From NCBI GenBank assembly GCA_964386385.1, contig CAYLRN010000016.1:1-64000 (forward strand): 64,000 nt of DNA, in the 5' to 3' direction. The stretch is from RUG572 sp964386385 (GTDB lineage Bacteria; Verrucomicrobiota; Kiritimatiellia; RFP12; UBA1067). This document shows, piece after piece, positions 1 to 7,935 of the stretch. The position numbers and the translations under genes are program-made. The notes under the pieces are model-generated. The model did no database searches. It had not been told where the DNA came from and was given only the letters and a program-made list of their open reading frames with translations. The first letter of the stretch is position 1, and every line of letters starts with the position of its first letter.

Positions 1-167
1 CACCTCCGCTGCGCTCTCATGTGGCTCAAGGTAATCTCGTGACTACACGCTCTAGGAATGAATTTCGATCGGCGTTCATAGTCCGCCCCTTCCACGTTTC
101 AAGTTGCCAACAATGGTCGCCGTGGCCGGCGACCTGCAAGACCCAAACGGACGGACAGGTCCGCGCA
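1..167. other. No gene recognised at window edge
   Basis: These 167 bases lie beyond the last gene of the Tad operon. I see no credible coding region, RNA or clear hairpin. Open frames crossing this stretch on the plus strand are antisense shadows of the neighbouring operon. Confidence 0.5.
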
Positions 168-545
168 TCATCGTACCTCCCGCCTGGAGACGCCCCAGGT
201 GAAGGACGTGCGCGACACGCCGACGCGCATGAACATCATCGTCAGTTCACGGCCGCCCTTGCGCCAAAGGCAGAGCGTCCGGCGATCCGCCGAGGCGTCC
301 GGCGAGAGCGGAATCGCATGGACGAACGCCCACCCCTGCCGCGACAGCTCGCTGCGGAACGACGCCAGCGCCTGCACGTACGGCACGGACATCTCGCCCG
401 CCTCGACCCAGCCCTTGCCATCGTCGCTCGAAGACACGATTCGCGCCGCCAGCGGCAGCACGAACGGACGCGCCTCCAAGGCGCCGCCAAGAAACAGCGC
501 CGTCAGGCAGATTGCGCATCGAATATGTGCCATGACCAATCCCAT
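168..545 (-). CDS. Small secreted protein, last gene of the Tad operon
   Basis: A protein of about 125 residues with an N-terminal hydrophobic segment (ICLTALFLGGALEA), followed by polar sequence without cysteine pairs or repeats. The segment looks like a Sec signal peptide, so the product is probably periplasmic or cell-surface. It starts 1 nt after the stop of the upstream TadE-like gene and is therefore almost certainly co-transcribed with the Tad operon. Two starts are possible, at 545 and 533; 545 has a GGAG about 8 nt upstream, while 533 gives a shorter n-region before the hydrophobic core. I do not recognise the family. A role as a pilus accessory protein is inference from position only. 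Confidence 0.6.
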   Translation of the reverse strand: MGLVMAHIRCAICLTALFLGGALEARPFVLPLAARIVSSSDDGKGWVEAGEMSVPYVQALASFRSELSRQGWAFVHAIPLSPDASADRRTLCLWRKGGRELTMMFMRVGVSRTSFTWGVSRREVR

Positions 546-546
546 C

Positions 547-1272
547 CTACTGGCTCCACAGCATCAGTTGCGTTTTGCGGGAATAGTCGTTCGCCGACGT
601 TCCCTGTTCCGAAGGTTCACCCGCGCCAAGCGGGCTTTGGGCGTCGTCAAACGCCGCGGAGTCCGTGGAGACGAACTGCTCGTCGCGGACGTTGCAAGTC
701 CAGCAGTTCTTGTATCGCAGTTTCGCGGGAGCCCACTGACGATAGGCGTTCGGTTCGCGCACAAGCGTCGAACGCTTCAGCGCGTAGTAGCCGTAATGCC
801 GCTCATCGTCCTTGTCGCGGCTCGTCAAATGCACGACCTGCTGATTGGCGAGGGTTCGGAGAATGCCGCCGAACGAATCGTCGTAGCGGAAGAGAACGCC
901 GGAGATCCAGCCTGCGAGATAGGAATGCGGAACGTAGTTGAACGTTGCCTTGCCGGCGGTGAAGAGCGTCCAGGCGCCCTTGAAATCCTCGTCCGCCCGC
1001 AGGGTCTTGGCCTCTGTGGCCATCCGCCCTTCATTCTCCTTGCCCGGCTGCACTTGGTAGTCGTTGAACATATTCCACGACTGCCCCTTCGTGTTTTCGT
1101 GTTGCACGTTGCGGTCGCCCACGACGGCGTCCAGCACGGCGAGGCCGACGTCTGTCATGGTGAACGCGAAGACGAAGAGCGCCATGTAGATGGGCAGGAC
1201 TATGACGAATTCCATCAGGAGGCTTCCGCGGCGACGTCCGTTTTCATCTTCACAGAACGAATCGCGAACCAT
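547..1272 (-). CDS. TadE-like minor pseudopilin (second copy)
   Basis: The N-terminus carries a class-III (Flp/TadE) prepilin processing site: a basic stretch GRRRG, then SLLMEF, with cleavage expected after Gly so that Glu is +5 and Phe +6. A hydrophobic helix (VIVLPIYMALFVFAFTM) follows, then a soluble domain of about 190 residues. In Tad systems TadV processes such proteins, which then act as minor pilins. The ATG at 1272 is the latest start that keeps the whole leader; starting at the Met of MEFV (1215) would lose the cleavage site. The frame is open further upstream to 1629 through three copies of a 132-bp repeat, so initiation at 1404, 1536 (GTG) or 1629 is possible and would add extra leader copies. 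TadE/TadG-type assignment is firm; the exact start is not. Confidence 0.75.
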   Translation of the reverse strand: MVRDSFCEDENGRRRGSLLMEFVIVLPIYMALFVFAFTMTDVGLAVLDAVVGDRNVQHENTKGQSWNMFNDYQVQPGKENEGRMATEAKTLRADEDFKGAWTLFTAGKATFNYVPHSYLAGWISGVLFRYDDSFGGILRTLANQQVVHLTSRDKDDERHYGYYALKRSTLVREPNAYRQWAPAKLRYKNCWTCNVRDEQFVSTDSAAFDDAQSPLGAGEPSEQGTSANDYSRKTQLMLWSQ

Positions 1273-1611
1273 GGTAGGGCGCGACGTCCCCGTCGCGCCG
1301 CAGCGGTCGCGGGGTGACCGCCCTACCAGATGCGGACACATGGAATGGCCAGTGACAGCGCCGCGGCGCTCGTTTTCACCTTCACTGGACGAATCGTTGA
1401 TCATGGTAGGGCGCGACGTCCCCGTCGCGCCGCGGCGGTCGCGGGGCGACCGCCCTACCGGATGCGGATACATGGGATGGACAGTGACAGCGCCGCGGCG
1501 GTCGTTTGCACCTTCACTGGACAAATCGTGGATCACGGTAGGGCGCGACGTCCCCATCGCGCCGCGGCGGGGCGGGACGCCCCGCCCTACCGGATGCGGA
1601 TGCAAGAAATG
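1216..1611. repeat. 132-bp tandem repeat, three copies: hairpin element plus pseudopilin leader
   Basis: Three direct copies with an exact 132-bp period. The same 55-bp palindromic block starts at 1273, 1405 and 1537 and ends at 1327, 1459 and 1591. Each block is followed, on the minus strand, by a diverged copy of the same leader-coding segment (beginning MVRDSF, MINDSS and VIHDLS). The period is 44 codons, so all copies stay in one open frame with the TadE-like protein. The array fills the gap between the TadG-like stop (1613) and the TadE-like gene. Each block is two small hairpins head to head between GGTAGGG and CCCTACC ends. Confidence 0.9.
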
Positions 1612-1612
1612 G

Positions 1613-3781
1613 CTAGTGGTAGAGGACATGGCTCAAGCCCTCCCAGTCAAGGTTCTTCGACTTGCCTCCGTCCGTGGAGTACTGCAGTTCGACACGCCCC
1701 TGCTCTGCGCTGAACCCGTCGACGTACATGCGTCCCGAATCGACGCCATTCATGAGACGCGGCGCGAAAATCTCCCGCCACGCCCCGATGCCGGCCGGTT
1801 CACCGTCAAGCGACCGCCATTGGGCGCTGCCGATCAAGTCCTCCAGAACGTTCTCGTCGGCGTCCTCCCATTTCCCGTCCTTCGCCAGGGAATTGGACAT
1901 CCGCACGGGCACGAACACGGCATCCCAGTTGCCCTGGCAGAGATTCCAGTCCTGATTGCGGGTCTGCCAGTCGATTCGGTAGTCGATGCGCTGGGCGTCC
2001 GCCGCTCGGTCGGCAGTCTTGTCCACATAGCCGGCCTTGGCCGAGGCGAAGACGAACGTCTTCGAGGTGTCCACGTCGCCCGTCCAGTCAGGGTCGAACG
2101 CGCGGAAGACGCCGTCGATTGCGCCGAGAATCCGCTCCCAGACGTTCTGGTTGCGGCGCACGATGCCGACGACAATCGTCCCGTCCTTGCCGAAATAGTC
2201 CTTGCGCAGCACGAGCGGAAGAGCTTTCGCGCCGATGTAGTTGTCGTTGTAGATTTCAGGCTCATCGGCGTAGCATCGGGCATAGTTGTCAGGGCCGTAA
2301 GGCCTACACCTATCATCCCACCAACGATGCGGACAGTTCGACGCATAAGCCTCACGGATATGCTGGTCTGGCGTGAATGGGGAAGGCGGTATGTATTGCC
2401 ACTTCCACGACCACCACTTCCATTCAGAATAAAGGGCTACCGAACGCGGAATATTGTCCTCTTTTTCATTCACACATGAGGCGCTTTTACTCGGCGGACG
2501 CCCATGAACCCCATGCCCGTCATCCCAGTGCTTGTAACTCCTTTGCAATCCAATTTCATTCTTAGTCCGCTTTTCCCCATCCCCCCGTACAAACCATTGA
2601 TCGACACCCGCCACCAAGGATGACTCGTTAAACACCCTATACAACGATTCCGTGTAATCCGCAAACGAGACAAACCTCCGTTCTCCATCAGAATTGTTTT
2701 TTAGACACTCAAAATACTCAAGTGGATTTGTGCAGTGGCGAAGAAAATACTGACTATGTTTCTTCAAGTAGGATGGGACATTGGCGGAAACCATATCGCC
2801 AACCACCGAACGAATTTTGGTGGTCATCGTCCAAACAAGCCGTGGTTCAGCACTGTTCATTGCCGAAATCACAGTCTTATCCGCTTTAATCTGCAACGAC
2901 CAAGGCGAAAAATCCCCTGAATCCATGCCCATATTATTAAGCAACGAATTCATCTGGCTCGTCAATTTCGCCTTCCATTCCTCCTCCTCTTTTTGCAACT
3001 TTTCTATCCGTTCTCTTTCCGCCTCATTCTCTTCCGCCGTATGTTCCGTCGCTTCAACACCATCATCAGCAGTTCCGTTTTCCCCTATATGCTCTTTTTC
3101 TGAATGCCATTTTTTAATATCGCTTGCCAACGCATCCACACTACGCTTCAAGTCTGAAATGCCGTCCAATCCCTCTGCGTTTAAAATGGATGACAGTACA
3201 CTTGCAATGCCATCGACGGACATATTTTTAGACCCGTTCAATCTGACATTTGAAACATACCATCCAATGCCGGGACAACGATGAAGCGCACAAGCCGCAC
3301 TGTTTGCATTCCACTCCCATGCACAATTCCAGTCCTGCAGATAGTGTTCTACCGTATGCTTCAGCCACTTGAGGACGATGTAGTCCATCTGGCGGCGGGT
3401 CATCTGGACGTACGTCCAGGCCATGGCGCGGTTGATGGTGGCGATGCGCGAAAGCGTGTCCGCCTGCACGACCGCCGCAGAATATACCGCCGCGTCGCAG
3501 GCGTTCTGCAGCTGGATGCGTTCGCACACGGCGGTGGAGACCGCGTACACGCCGCAGCAGACGAGGTACATCAGGAAGAAGAACGCAAGCGTGACTACGA
3601 ACACGGCGCCGCCCTCGTCGCGACCTAGGTCGAGAAAGCGATTCCACGCCACGCCGCGCACGGTCGTGGACGGACGGCTTGGCGACGCACCTATGGCAGA
3701 AACATCCGACGCCGTGGATACGCGGCGGTCGCGGAGCGACCGCCCTACCGAAGGGGCAATCCCGATGTCATTCATGCGCAT
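1613..3781 (-). CDS. TadG-like pilus assembly protein with large extracytoplasmic domain
   Basis: About 722 residues. Residues ~50-75 (DEGGAVFVVTLAFFFLMYLV) are the single hydrophobic helix of the TadE/TadG family, followed by the typical stretch on loss of free N-terminus (LQNACDAAVYSAAVVQA). The rest is predicted extracytoplasmic, with a Glu/Lys-rich coiled-coil-like part around residues 210-280 (AEENEAERERIEKLQKEEEE). TadG proteins anchor or adapt the Flp pilus to the envelope. Starts at 3781 and 3775 are both possible; the leader contains one in-frame copy of the palindromic repeat (3722-3749). The middle of the gene (about 2400-3330) is clearly less G+C-rich than both ends and than neighbouring genes, suggesting a domain replaced by recombination. 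It lies 22 nt after the TadE-like gene and belongs to the same operon. Confidence 0.75.
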   Translation of the reverse strand: MRMNDIGIAPSVGRSLRDRRVSTASDVSAIGASPSRPSTTVRGVAWNRFLDLGRDEGGAVFVVTLAFFFLMYLVCCGVYAVSTAVCERIQLQNACDAAVYSAAVVQADTLSRIATINRAMAWTYVQMTRRQMDYIVLKWLKHTVEHYLQDWNCAWEWNANSAACALHRCPGIGWYVSNVRLNGSKNMSVDGIASVLSSILNAEGLDGISDLKRSVDALASDIKKWHSEKEHIGENGTADDGVEATEHTAEENEAERERIEKLQKEEEEWKAKLTSQMNSLLNNMGMDSGDFSPWSLQIKADKTVISAMNSAEPRLVWTMTTKIRSVVGDMVSANVPSYLKKHSQYFLRHCTNPLEYFECLKNNSDGERRFVSFADYTESLYRVFNESSLVAGVDQWFVRGDGEKRTKNEIGLQRSYKHWDDGHGVHGRPPSKSASCVNEKEDNIPRSVALYSEWKWWSWKWQYIPPSPFTPDQHIREAYASNCPHRWWDDRCRPYGPDNYARCYADEPEIYNDNYIGAKALPLVLRKDYFGKDGTIVVGIVRRNQNVWERILGAIDGVFRAFDPDWTGDVDTSKTFVFASAKAGYVDKTADRAADAQRIDYRIDWQTRNQDWNLCQGNWDAVFVPVRMSNSLAKDGKWEDADENVLEDLIGSAQWRSLDGEPAGIGAWREIFAPRLMNGVDSGRMYVDGFSAEQGRVELQYSTDGGKSKNLDWEGLSHVLYH
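3722..3749. repeat. Palindromic repeat element in the TadG-like leader
   Basis: A 28-bp block with inverted arms (GCGGTCGC / GCGACCGC) and the constant CCCTACC end of the family seen at 1273, 4411, 27877 and 44497. It falls inside the coding sequence of the TadG-like gene, upstream of its hydrophobic helix, and is read in frame as VGRSLRDRR. Confidence 0.85.
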
Positions 3782-3803
3782 GGGCGGACGTTCCTTTCAG
3801 AAT

Positions 3804-4471
3804 TCATCGCCGACCTCCCGCGTTCGCGTAGTCGTATGCGTCCTTCGGAAGGTTCTTGAGAGAATAGGGCAATGGCAGGACGCACGTCTCCGTCAGCGTC
3901 ATGTACGGCAGTCCCGCGATGAGCGGAGACGGTTCGCTGTACCCCGGCACGGTCGAGGCCTCCGCCTTTTCCACGACGCCGCGCCCGTCGTGGAAGAGCC
4001 AGCCGATGATTGCCCCGGCTACGGGGATTACAAGCGGCATCTCGTATTTCATCTTGCAGCGGACATGCGAACCGTCCGCATGGCTCGCCTCGACGGTCAG
4101 ACGTTTGTCGATTGAGGCCGATTCGGGAATCGTCCCCCAGCCCGGCACGTAGACGTCCGCGCCCTCGTCCGACGCGGTCGTCACCCACGCGAGCGCGCGC
4201 CGCGCCGCCGCGTACGGGCCTTTGTTGTCGGCCGCCTCGGCAGGACCGACGACGAGCATCGAACGCGCGGCGCAGAACGCCGAATAGGCGACGAACTGCC
4301 GCGTCGTGCCAATCAGCGCGATCTGGAGGATGAGCATGACGAAGACGACGAGAATCGGCATCGTCAGCACGAATTCCATTAGGATGCTTCCCCGGGAGTC
4401 GCGTCGTCTCGGCGGGGCGGGACGCCCCGCCCTACCGAAGAACGGCTTTTCGATGGACGTATGCCGCTCAT
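3804..4471 (-). pseudogene. TadE-like minor pseudopilin whose leader is frameshifted by a repeat element
   Basis: From 4388 downwards the frame encodes a textbook TadE-like start: RRRDSRG, then SILMEF (Glu at +5 after the expected cleavage), a hydrophobic helix (VLTMPILVVFVMLILQI) and about 170 soluble residues. No in-frame ATG, GTG or TTG lies between the upstream TadV stop and this site. The natural start is the ATG at 4471, in an ATGA overlap with tadV, but that frame stops after 30 codons. The 26-bp palindromic element at 4411-4436 lies between them. Deleting exactly 26 bp joins the two frames and gives a basic leader of about 19 residues. The gene is therefore probably interrupted in this genome, unless rescued by frameshifting, reinitiation at 4379, or an assembly indel. 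Confidence 0.7.
4411..4436. repeat. 26-bp palindromic repeat element inserted in a tadE leader
   Basis: A perfect-looking short hairpin (GGCGGGAC / GTCCCGCC type arms) ending in CCCTACC. It is nearly identical in core to the elements at 27877-27902 and 44497-44522, which are intergenic. Its length is not a multiple of three. Confidence 0.9.
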
Positions 4472-5022
4472 GCAAACGCCTCCCAGACGAGCGTGGCCGC
4501 CGTGCCGAGGGCGATGGCAAGGGCGAACGGAATGCGGTTCGCCTCGTCCTCCTTCGACGGCAGGGCGGCACGGCCGGCGGCGCGGTCGTACCGCCAGTCG
4601 AACAGGCAGCGAAATGCGTGCTTCACGCGCGCAAGCCCCACCGCCTTCCGAACGACGAGCCCGACCGCGACGAAGAGGCCGGCGAAGGACGTCGCCAGCA
4701 GGAGGAGCAGAACGCTCCTCATGCCGACGAACGCGCCGCAGGCCGCGAGCATCTTCACGTCGCCGCCGCCCGCCGCGCGGACGAGAAACGGGACGAGCAG
4801 AAACAGCACGCAGACGCCAGCCGCCGCAAGACCGTCCAGCAGCCCCGAAACGCCTCCCAGCCCGAAATCGACGGCAAGCGCGACCGCGAGGCCGCCCAGC
4901 GTCCATGCGTTGGGCAGTCGCCGCGTCCGAACGTCCTTCACGCACAGCGCCACCAGCCAAGGGGCGAGCAGCGCCATACGGAAGAAAAATATGCCGTCAC
5001 ACAAGGGCTTCATGCCGCTCAC
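4468..5022 (-). CDS. tadV: Prepilin peptidase TadV/CpaA
   Basis: A 184-residue polytopic protein of the A24 aspartic peptidase family. Two aspartates of the active site are visible: D30 in KDVRTRRLPN and D88 in AAGGGDVKM. It lacks the N-terminal cytoplasmic cysteine-containing methyltransferase domain of PilD, as expected for the small TadV/CpaA type. It should cleave the leaders of the Flp pilins and TadE-like proteins encoded next to it. The start is a GTG at 5022 in a GTGA overlap with the flp stop; an internal ATG at 5013 is the alternative. The stop overlaps the ATG at 4471 that begins the interrupted tadE leader. Confidence 0.88.
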   Translation of the reverse strand: MSGMKPLCDGIFFFRMALLAPWLVALCVKDVRTRRLPNAWTLGGLAVALAVDFGLGGVSGLLDGLAAAGVCVLFLLVPFLVRAAGGGDVKMLAACGAFVGMRSVLLLLLATSFAGLFVAVGLVVRKAVGLARVKHAFRCLFDWRYDRAAGRAALPSKEDEANRIPFALAIALGTAATLVWEAFA

Positions 5023-5348
5023 GGAAAGGCTTCAGTAGCATCAGAATTACTAGAAAACCTATCCGCTTGGGTAGCCGCACCTTTCGTATACGTATCGGTT
5101 GTCTTTTCCATTCTCTCTTGCGCGTTAGCGGCTTCAATACCTCTACCAGACATTGCGCCCGTTGCAATATTCGCCTCACCTACAACCGTCTTGCCAAAGT
5201 AGGCAATGGCAACGACTGCAGCCGCCGCGATGAGGACGGCGAGGATGACGTATTCCATCATCACGGCGCCGGCGTCCTCGCCGACGAGACGGGCTAGCGC
5301 CCGGCCGAGTTTCGTGTTTCGCATTTTCGCGATCATCGAGTTCTTCAT
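5019..5348 (-). CDS. flp: Flp-type major pilin
   Basis: A 109-residue pilin. The leader ends at G27 (LVGEDAG) and is followed by AVMMEYVILAVLIAAAAVVAIA, so Glu is +5 and Tyr +6 after cleavage, the class IVb Flp signature. The mature protein is a hydrophobic helix followed by about 60 polar residues (rich in Ala, Thr, Asn), longer than many Flp pilins of about 50-60 residues. The ATG at 5348 overlaps the stop of the preceding pilin-like gene (ATGA). It is the best candidate for the major pilus subunit. Confidence 0.88.
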   Translation of the reverse strand: MKNSMIAKMRNTKLGRALARLVGEDAGAVMMEYVILAVLIAAAAVVAIAYFGKTVVGEANIATGAMSGRGIEAANAQERMEKTTDTYTKGAATQADRFSSNSDATEAFP

Positions 5349-5593
5349 GATTCCACTCCTTTTCTTTTCGTTTGCGTCGCCAGTTCAATCACCTCATGGG
5401 ATGGGAAGCGACAGCCCCCCAGAAGCCGTTGGTAGAACGACTTGACGGCCTGCCCCGCCGGGCCGAACGTCTGCGTCGACCAGTCGTAGAACGATTCGTT
5501 CAGCGCCACAAGCAGCAGACACGCCGCCAGCACGAGCGCAACGACGTATTCCATCAGCACGCCGCCGCTTTCGTCGCCCATCCGCAGATTCAT
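5345..5593 (-). CDS. Second Flp/TadE-like pilin
   Basis: An 82-residue protein. The leader MNLRMGDESG is followed by GVLMEYVVALVLAACLLLVAL, giving Glu at +5 and Tyr at +6 if cleaved after G10. The remaining 45 residues are polar with a basic C-terminus. It has the same architecture as the neighbouring major pilin candidate but a shorter leader and lower sequence similarity, so a minor pilin is likely. The ATG at 5593 overlaps the stop of the upstream FHA gene (ATGA). Confidence 0.82.
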   Translation of the reverse strand: MNLRMGDESGGVLMEYVVALVLAACLLLVALNESFYDWSTQTFGPAGQAVKSFYQRLLGGCRFPSHEVIELATQTKRKGVES

Positions 5594-7935
5594 CTTTCCG
5601 CCCCCTCGTATTTCTGTACCCACTTCGCCTGAAGCAGCCCGTCGCCGGGAATGCCCGTCGCAAGTATCTGCACCCGGACGGCGATCTGCTCCTCCGGGTC
5701 CGACAGGTTCGAATACCTGTCGCACAGTTCGGACACCTCTCGCCGGATTTCCCTGAACCTGTCCGCCAGCGCCTTGCGCTTCACGATGTCGGAATCGCCC
5801 GAAAGGTATATCGCGTAGAACTGCGCGACGACCTGCGCCCGCGCCCGTCCGCGTTCTGTCTCCGACTCGCCTGCATATGACGAGAGGAGTTCCACGACAC
5901 GCGCCCGCCGCGTCTGCAGTTCCCGGCAGAACGCATGGAACGCGCCCAGTTTCCCCTTTCGCAGCCAGGCTGGGCGTTCGGAGACGTATTTCACGAACAC
6001 GTCGACGTACTCCATCGCCTTGCGCGCCTCTACGGCGTCCGGCGTGAACCCGATCATCTTCAGACACCACCCGTTGTACTCCTCCGGAAGAGAGCGCAGG
6101 GAGTTGAACGTGTACTCGACGCCGATGAGTTCGTCATATGCCCCGGCCGGAATCTTACGCCGCGCCATCGGCGGCTTGCCGTCAAGGCAGTCGAACGAGA
6201 GAGCCTTCTTCCACCGCTCCGCGTCCAGCACGTGTTCAAGCGGAAGACCGCAGGCGTCGCCCGCCACGCCGACGTTCGCCAATGCGACGACCATCGTAGC
6301 CAACCCGGACGCCAGCGCCTGCGCGTCGGCATGGTGTCCGTCCAGCTTTGCGCGATGTTCCGACAGCCGCGGATGGCGCGAGCAGAGTTCCTTCTTCGGA
6401 AGGCGCAGAAAGGCGGCCTTTTCGCGGACGGACGCGAAGCGCATAGCGCAGACGTCCGTGAACTCGTCGCCGATGAAGCGCTTGGCAGCAGCCAGTTCCG
6501 CGCAGGGGGACTTGTACTTGTCCGCATACGCGCGCACGGCGCCATGGCGCGACTTGTCCTGCACAATCGCGTCCAGTTGCTTCGCAAGCGCGTCGAAATC
6601 GGGATTGAACGCATCCAGCCTGCCAATGCATTCGTCCACCTGCATGAATCCCGCGCGAATGGTCTCCATGCGCCCAAGCGCCCGATGGAGGCGGTTCGTA
6701 AGGTCAGCCACACACGGAAGCCCGGCGGCCATGCCTTCGGAATCATGCATGAACTTGCGGAGTTCCGCGACCCTGGCGCCGACGTTGTCCGCCTGATGCT
6801 CCGGCTGGCCGACGTCCGCCTCGGACAACGCATCCTCGGCGTCGTAGTAGCGGCGAAGCGCCTGGGCGCACCATTCCGCGCGCCGCTTCTCCTCAACGGC
6901 CGTTGTCCCGTTCCACAGCCAGGCGTCCAGCGTCGCACCCGTCAGGGGGTCGAGCACCTGCCGGGCGCTCGCAAGGGCGCCAGACTGCAGATGTTCCTGC
7001 GCCCTGTTCCATTCGGCGGACGTGCGCTCCCAGCGTTCGAGCTGCGCGTCGAGTGCGTCTATCTGCGCGCGGTACTTGTCCGCGTCGCGCAGGAGACGAG
7101 CTGCGTCCAGCGTCTTCCTGGCGGACGCGAAGTCGCGCTCTGCCGCCTGGCGGCGGCTTTGTCCGAGCGAATCGTCCACCGAAGCGCTGGTCATCACCCA
7201 CGTGACGTAGGCGCCCGCCAGGACGCTGAGCGTCGCCGCGATTGCGAAGACCTTCACCCACAGGAAGAAGCGCGTGTGGGAGACGGCGCGGTCGAGGAAG
7301 CGGAAGTCGAAGTAGGCGATCGTTATCTTGTCGTTGTCCTTGAGAAGGCGTTCCTTGCCGCGCAGTGGTTCGCCGTTGACGTACGTGCCGTTGCGGCTGT
7401 CGTTGTCCCTCAGCCAGCAGGCGCCGTCGTCCTTCACGGTCAGCGTGGCGTGGTGGCGGGAGACGAGCATGTCCGCAAGGCAGACGGTGTTGCCGGGGTC
7501 GAGTCCGATCGAAAACGGACGTCCCGAACTGTCCGGGCGTATGTCCACTGTCTTGCCCGCGTTGATGCCGTTCAGGTACTCAAGCCGATGGAACTGTTCG
7601 CCCCGCCGTTCCTTCGCGCCCTCGCCCTTTTCGCACTTGAGCGAGCAGTTGCCGAGGGCGTAGACATCGCCGTCCGATATCCTGTGCGGCTTCTTCAGGC
7701 GGACGCCACGGCAAAAGACGCCGTTTCGGCTGTCGGCGTCCTCGATCCAGAGCGAACTCCCCTTCCAGTAGACGTTCGCGTGGCGGCTGCTCACCGAGAG
7801 GTCTTCCCGCGACGCGCGAAGGGCGCACGTGGACGCGCGGCCGATCAGCGCCGCCGCGCAGCCTGGCGTCATCTGCAGAGAGCCCCGCGCCCGGTCGCCG
7901 GACTGGAGCGTCAAAGTGAATCCGGCCTTTTTCAT
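5590..7935 (-). CDS. Membrane protein with two N-terminal FHA domains
   Basis: About 781 residues. FHA domain 1 (~1-103) shows IGRASTCALR, VSSRHANVYW and DSRNGVF; FHA domain 2 (~116-215) shows LVSRHHATLTV and DSRNGTYVNGEPL. These are the GR / SxxH / NG residues that bind phosphothreonine peptides. One transmembrane helix (~224-247, FLWVKVFAIAATLSVLAGAY) separates them from a long, mostly helical C-terminal region of about 530 residues without a motif I recognise. The FHA domains should be cytoplasmic, so the protein could pass a phosphorylation signal to the envelope part of the pilus machine. The ATG at 7935 overlaps the previous stop (ATGA) and has an AGGAG upstream; a GTG at 7941 is less likely. 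The function is inferred from domains and the Tad context. Confidence 0.8.
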   Translation of the reverse strand: MKKAGFTLTLQSGDRARGSLQMTPGCAAALIGRASTCALRASREDLSVSSRHANVYWKGSSLWIEDADSRNGVFCRGVRLKKPHRISDGDVYALGNCSLKCEKGEGAKERRGEQFHRLEYLNGINAGKTVDIRPDSSGRPFSIGLDPGNTVCLADMLVSRHHATLTVKDDGACWLRDNDSRNGTYVNGEPLRGKERLLKDNDKITIAYFDFRFLDRAVSHTRFFLWVKVFAIAATLSVLAGAYVTWVMTSASVDDSLGQSRRQAAERDFASARKTLDAARLLRDADKYRAQIDALDAQLERWERTSAEWNRAQEHLQSGALASARQVLDPLTGATLDAWLWNGTTAVEEKRRAEWCAQALRRYYDAEDALSEADVGQPEHQADNVGARVAELRKFMHDSEGMAAGLPCVADLTNRLHRALGRMETIRAGFMQVDECIGRLDAFNPDFDALAKQLDAIVQDKSRHGAVRAYADKYKSPCAELAAAKRFIGDEFTDVCAMRFASVREKAAFLRLPKKELCSRHPRLSEHRAKLDGHHADAQALASGLATMVVALANVGVAGDACGLPLEHVLDAERWKKALSFDCLDGKPPMARRKIPAGAYDELIGVEYTFNSLRSLPEEYNGWCLKMIGFTPDAVEARKAMEYVDVFVKYVSERPAWLRKGKLGAFHAFCRELQTRRARVVELLSSYAGESETERGRARAQVVAQFYAIYLSGDSDIVKRKALADRFREIRREVSELCDRYSNLSDPEEQIAVRVQILATGIPGDGLLQAKWVQKYEGAER

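Noticed and set aside
1216..1611. CRISPR array
   Set aside because: The period is 132 bp with only three copies and diverged coding-like spacers; the repeats are palindromic elements with leader sequence, and no cas genes are near.
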